Shown in pieces: positions 61,605-64,000 of a stretch of 64,000 nucleotides of DNA (positions are counted from its first letter, which is position 1; every line of letters begins with the position of its first letter). The position numbers and the translations under genes are program-made. This stretch comes from Diaphorobacter ruginosibacter. GTDB taxonomy: Bacteria; Pseudomonadota; Gammaproteobacteria; Burkholderiales; Burkholderiaceae_C. The notes beneath the pieces are model-generated. The model ran no database searches. It was not told where the DNA came from and saw only the letters and a program-made list of their open reading frames with translations. Location: assembly GCF_014395975.1 (NCBI RefSeq), contig NZ_CP060714.1, forward strand, positions 1,798,001-1,862,000. Direction: 5' to 3'.

Positions 61605-62465
61605 ATGCCTCACTACCTGTTGCCCGTCCCCGATACCGGGCACTGCGTCGCGCTGCGCGCATATGCCACGCCGGGGCCGACGCGAGCGAGCGTGGTCATC
61701 GGCGGTGCGCTGGGCGTGCGCCAGCATTTCTACGCCGAGTTCGCCCACTGGCTTGCGGAGCAGGGTTACCGGGTGACCACGTTCGACTACCGAGGGCAGG
61801 GAGATTCCCGGCAAGGGCCCCTGCGCGAGGTGCGGGCCGACCTGCATGACTGGGCACGCGACTACGAGGCCGTCATCGCGCATGCCAAGGCGTTGAGTCC
61901 GGGCTCGCCGCTGTTCCTGCTGGGCCATAGCCTGGGCGCGCAGTTGCCCGGCCTGCTGCGTGAGCCATGCAAGGTGGATGGCCTGCTCTGTATTGCCGCC
62001 GGTAGCGGCTATTGGCGTGACTGCACGCCCACCGTCCAATGGGCCGCTCCCTGGTTCTGGCATGTGCTGGTGCCACTGGCGACGGGCGCTTGCGGCTACT
62101 TTCCGGGGCGGCGCCTGCGCAAGGTGGGCGACATCCCGGCCGGAGTGATGCTGCAATGGCGTCGCTGGTGCCTGCACCCTCGCTACAGCGTGGGCGCGGA
62201 GGGTGAGGCGGCGGCACGCAGCTATGCGGCCATACGCTTTCCCGTCCACGCGCTCTCGATCCGCGACGACGAGCTGATGACATGCCATGGAACGCAGCAG
62301 CTCATCGATTTCTACGCCAATGCACCGCGCTGCGTGGAGCGCATCGCACCGGAGGATGTGCCCACCCGGCACATCGGGCATTTCGGATTCTTCCGGCCCG
62401 CCTTCGCGGGAAGCCTCTGGCTGCGCGCGGCGCAGGTGCTGGCGGCGTGGGCGGCAGGAAACTGA
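61605..62465 (+). CDS. alpha/beta hydrolase
   Basis: The 286-residue alpha/beta-hydrolase has TFDYRGQGDSRQGPLREVRA, a nucleophile elbow FLLGHSLGAQLPGLLREP and a late His in RHIGHFGFFRPAF. The protein has no clear signal peptide. It resembles the family of serine hydrolases whose closing segment reads IGHFGFFR. A GTG at 61569 in the same frame is a possible alternative start. It lies 40 bp after the lipoprotein gene. The substrate is not evident. Confidence 0.8.
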   Translation: MPHYLLPVPDTGHCVALRAYATPGPTRASVVIGGALGVRQHFYAEFAHWLAEQGYRVTTFDYRGQGDSRQGPLREVRADLHDWARDYEAVIAHAKALSPGSPLFLLGHSLGAQLPGLLREPCKVDGLLCIAAGSGYWRDCTPTVQWAAPWFWHVLVPLATGACGYFPGRRLRKVGDIPAGVMLQWRRWCLHPRYSVGAEGEAAARSYAAIRFPVHALSIRDDELMTCHGTQQLIDFYANAPRCVERIAPEDVPTRHIGHFGFFRPAFAGSLWLRAAQVLAAWAAGN

Positions 62466-62578
62466 GAACGTCACCCACGAGCCCGGGCGCGATGCGCGCC
62501 CTTTTGCGGAATCACTCCCTGCGTCGCAGCGAGCAATGGCACGGGCTGCGCAAGGTGTCCACGATAAGCCGGGAAGGA

Positions 62579-62598
62579 CCCACCCCGGCGGGGTGGGG
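62579..62598. promoter_or_regulatory. GC-rich palindrome upstream of the Asp-rich exported protein
   Basis: CCCACCCCGGCGGGGTGGGG carries the same 17-bp core as the site before the kelch gene and lies 78 bp before the start at 62677. It would place this gene in the same putative LuxR regulon, although no LuxR gene is adjacent on its left. Confidence 0.62.
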
Positions 62599-62676
62599 TG
62601 CGCTCCGCTGTTCGCTGCTACCCTGCGCCTCTTTTCCATCGACAACCGCCTTCTTGCGAAAGAGCCAGAGATCCTT

Positions 62677-63126
62677 ATGTTTCGCCTTCCCGTCATCACC
62701 CTTGTTCTGTGTGCAGCGCTGACAAGCGCCTGGGCCGCAGGTGTGGCCGACCCGGCCACGTTCCGCCTCACTCCGGCGCTGCTGGACCGCATGGAGGCCG
62801 CGACGGCCGAGGTCAACAAGCTGCCTGCGAAAACCGGCTCCAGGCCGGGGCAGAACGCTGACGACAGCAGCGACGACGATGATGATGATGAAAGCGTCGA
62901 GGACATGGCCCGCAAGATCGACGCCGATCCCCGTGTGCGCTCGGTGCTGGCGCGCCACGGATTGACCAGTGTGGAGTACGCAACCGCGACACTCGCAGCC
63001 TTCCACGCCGGCATGGCGCTGGCTGTCGAGAAGGGCCCCGGCGCAGCCAAGGCGGCGCAGGGCTTCACCGCCGCGCAGCGCGCCAACGTGGAAGTGATGC
63101 GCTCGCGCAAGAAGGCCCCGAAATAG
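62677..63126 (+). CDS. exported protein with an aspartate-rich segment
   Basis: The 149-residue protein has a signal peptide (LPVITLVLCAALTSAWAAG). An Asp-rich stretch (DDSSDDDDDDESVED, about residues 65-79) could bind divalent cations. It is followed by a helical domain (RKIDADPRVRSVLARHGLTS, YATATLAAFHAGMALAVEKG) and ends in a basic tail (RSRKKAPK). No family is recognised. The GC-rich palindrome upstream groups it with the two LuxR-linked secreted proteins. No other gene shares its strand until 63300. Confidence 0.72.
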   Translation: MFRLPVITLVLCAALTSAWAAGVADPATFRLTPALLDRMEAATAEVNKLPAKTGSRPGQNADDSSDDDDDDESVEDMARKIDADPRVRSVLARHGLTSVEYATATLAAFHAGMALAVEKGPGAAKAAQGFTAAQRANVEVMRSRKKAPK

Positions 63127-63299
63127 CGGCTGGCGGAAAGCCGGCCCCGGCATGCCTTCCGCAGGCACCTGTCGCGAAGGTGCCTCGCGAGGGGCTGATG
63201 GGCGGGAAGCCCTGGGGCAAGACCCTAAACTAGGGGCTCGTCGCCTCGCCATGCCATGTGCAGGGCCGGCGGTCTCAACTGCCCATGCCATGGAGGCGC

Positions 63300-64000
63300 A
63301 TGCAGCCCGTGTCATCTCCGCTCGTCAGCACCCTCTACGCCGGCTCGATTCCCCAGGCCAAGCTCAGCCCGCCACGCCCTTCCACGGCCCAGGTGCCGCG
63401 GGCGGTGATGCAGGCGAGGCTGCAGGAGGCCCTGCGCGCGCGGCTGGTGCTGGTGCGGGCACCCGCGGGCTTTGGCAAGACCACGGCCATGCAGCAACTG
63501 CGTACGCAATACGAGTCGGCGGGCATCGCCACGGCATGGCTGACGCTGGATGCGGCGGACAATGACGTGTCGCGCCTGCTGCATTGCATGGGCAGCGCCG
63601 TGCGGGCGCTGGACGCCCAGGCGGGCACGGCGAGCGATCTCTTCGGCGTGCTGAATGCATTGGCGCGCGACAACCTGCCGTTTGCCTTGTTTCTCGACGA
63701 CTTCGAGGTGCTGCAGAGCGATGCGGTGATGGGGCTGGTGCGCCAGTTTGCCGAACAGCTTCCCGCATGCGGGCGCCTGGTGATCGGTTCACGGGCCATG
63801 CCGGAAATGGGGCTGGGCCGCATGCGTGCGCGGGGACAGTTGCTGGAGATCGACGCGGCCGCGCTGCGCTTCACCGAGGACGAGGCCCGCGAGTTCTTCC
63901 GCCTGCGTGGCTGCGCCTTGCCGCCCAAGGCGATGGCGCAGTTGCTCGACAAGACCGAGGGGTGGATCAGCGCGCTCTGGCTGGCGTCGCTCGCGCTGGA
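63300..64000 (+). CDS. MalT-type LuxR transcriptional regulator (N-terminal part)
   Basis: The gene runs off the right end after about 233 codons. The N-terminus has KLSPPRPSTAQVPRAVMQAR, Walker A VRAPAGFGKTTAMQQL, LTLDAADNDVSRLL, Walker B PFALFLDDFEVLQ and a typical LVIGSRAMPEMGLGRMRARG (sensor-1 like). This is the STAND-ATPase beginning of MalT/AlkS-like LuxR regulators, which are about 900 residues long and end in a LuxR helix-turn-helix outside the window. GGAGG 3-4 nt before the ATG fixes the start. Confidence 0.88.
   Translation, partial: MQPVSSPLVSTLYAGSIPQAKLSPPRPSTAQVPRAVMQARLQEALRARLVLVRAPAGFGKTTAMQQLRTQYESAGIATAWLTLDAADNDVSRLLHCMGSAVRALDAQAGTASDLFGVLNALARDNLPFALFLDDFEVLQSDAVMGLVRQFAEQLPACGRLVIGSRAMPEMGLGRMRARGQLLEIDAAALRFTEDEAREFFRLRGCALPPKAMAQLLDKTEGWISALWLASLAL

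Overview
The window is high-GC DNA (about two thirds G+C by eye) with dense bacterial gene packing. Several traits point to a beta-proteobacterium of the Comamonadaceae type (Delftia, Comamonas, Acidovorax and relatives): three Omp32-like trimeric porins, a Bug/TctC solute-binding protein, an AcoR-type activator, a BKACE enzyme and CIO-type cytochrome bd. The family is inferred from gene content only. I saw no rRNA, tRNA, CRISPR array, insertion sequence or phage module.

Layout. (1) 1-7164: the tail of a 2-oxoacid/acetoin-type dehydrogenase operon. It holds E1-beta, a free-standing lipoyl protein, an E2 that is only a catalytic domain, a lipoate-ligase-like protein, a Tat-exported subunit plus GMC flavoprotein alcohol dehydrogenase, an alpha/beta hydrolase, and a sigma-54 activator. 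(2) 7205-20276: porins, a frameshifted phnA, a Bug protein, an amidohydrolase, an exported RidA-like protein, and a LysR regulator divergent from a probable aromatic-degradation operon. That operon runs porin (frameshifted), exported SnoaL-like protein, exported ACMSD-family amidohydrolase, intradiol dioxygenase, SDR, BKACE, MDR oxidoreductase, cupin. (3) 20307-24588: a DUF899/membrane-protein pair, a porin, and a MerR/DUF2938 divergent pair with a textbook MerR promoter. (4) 24702-31235: a MarR/GbsR-type regulator followed by a complete RND efflux operon. (5) 31272-40869: a MocR regulator divergent from a FdhF/YdeP-like molybdoenzyme, cytochrome bd, a bestrophin-like channel, moaA and a tiny membrane protein, then a DUF333 lipoprotein and panD. 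(6) 41053-44469: a 2OG oxygenase, then an MFS exporter and siderophore-interacting reductase divergent from a TetR regulator. (7) 44563-53230: a cobalamin locus bracketed by two B12 riboswitches (CobW, CobN, ChlI-like ATPase, VWA protein, and an opposing BtuF-like binding protein). (8) 53279-63126: two paralogous LuxR-type regulators, each divergent from a secreted multidomain protein (PA14-GH18 and kelch-FN3 with a sorting tail), plus a lipoprotein, a hydrolase and an Asp-rich exported protein. (9) The start of a MalT-type LuxR regulator runs off the right edge.

The strongest new signals are non-coding. A GC-rich palindrome (CCACCCCGGCGGGGTGG and close variants) occurs upstream of both LuxR paralogues and three secreted-protein genes, which suggests a small dedicated regulon. 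A decamer AACTGTGCTC is repeated in the MocR/molybdoenzyme intergenic region and again, with the same roughly 25-bp pairing, in front of moaA. That would tie cofactor synthesis to the enzyme that needs it. Two genes (phnA and the LysR-linked porin) each carry an apparent one-base loss at a homopolymer. Both need checking against reads before they are called pseudogenes.
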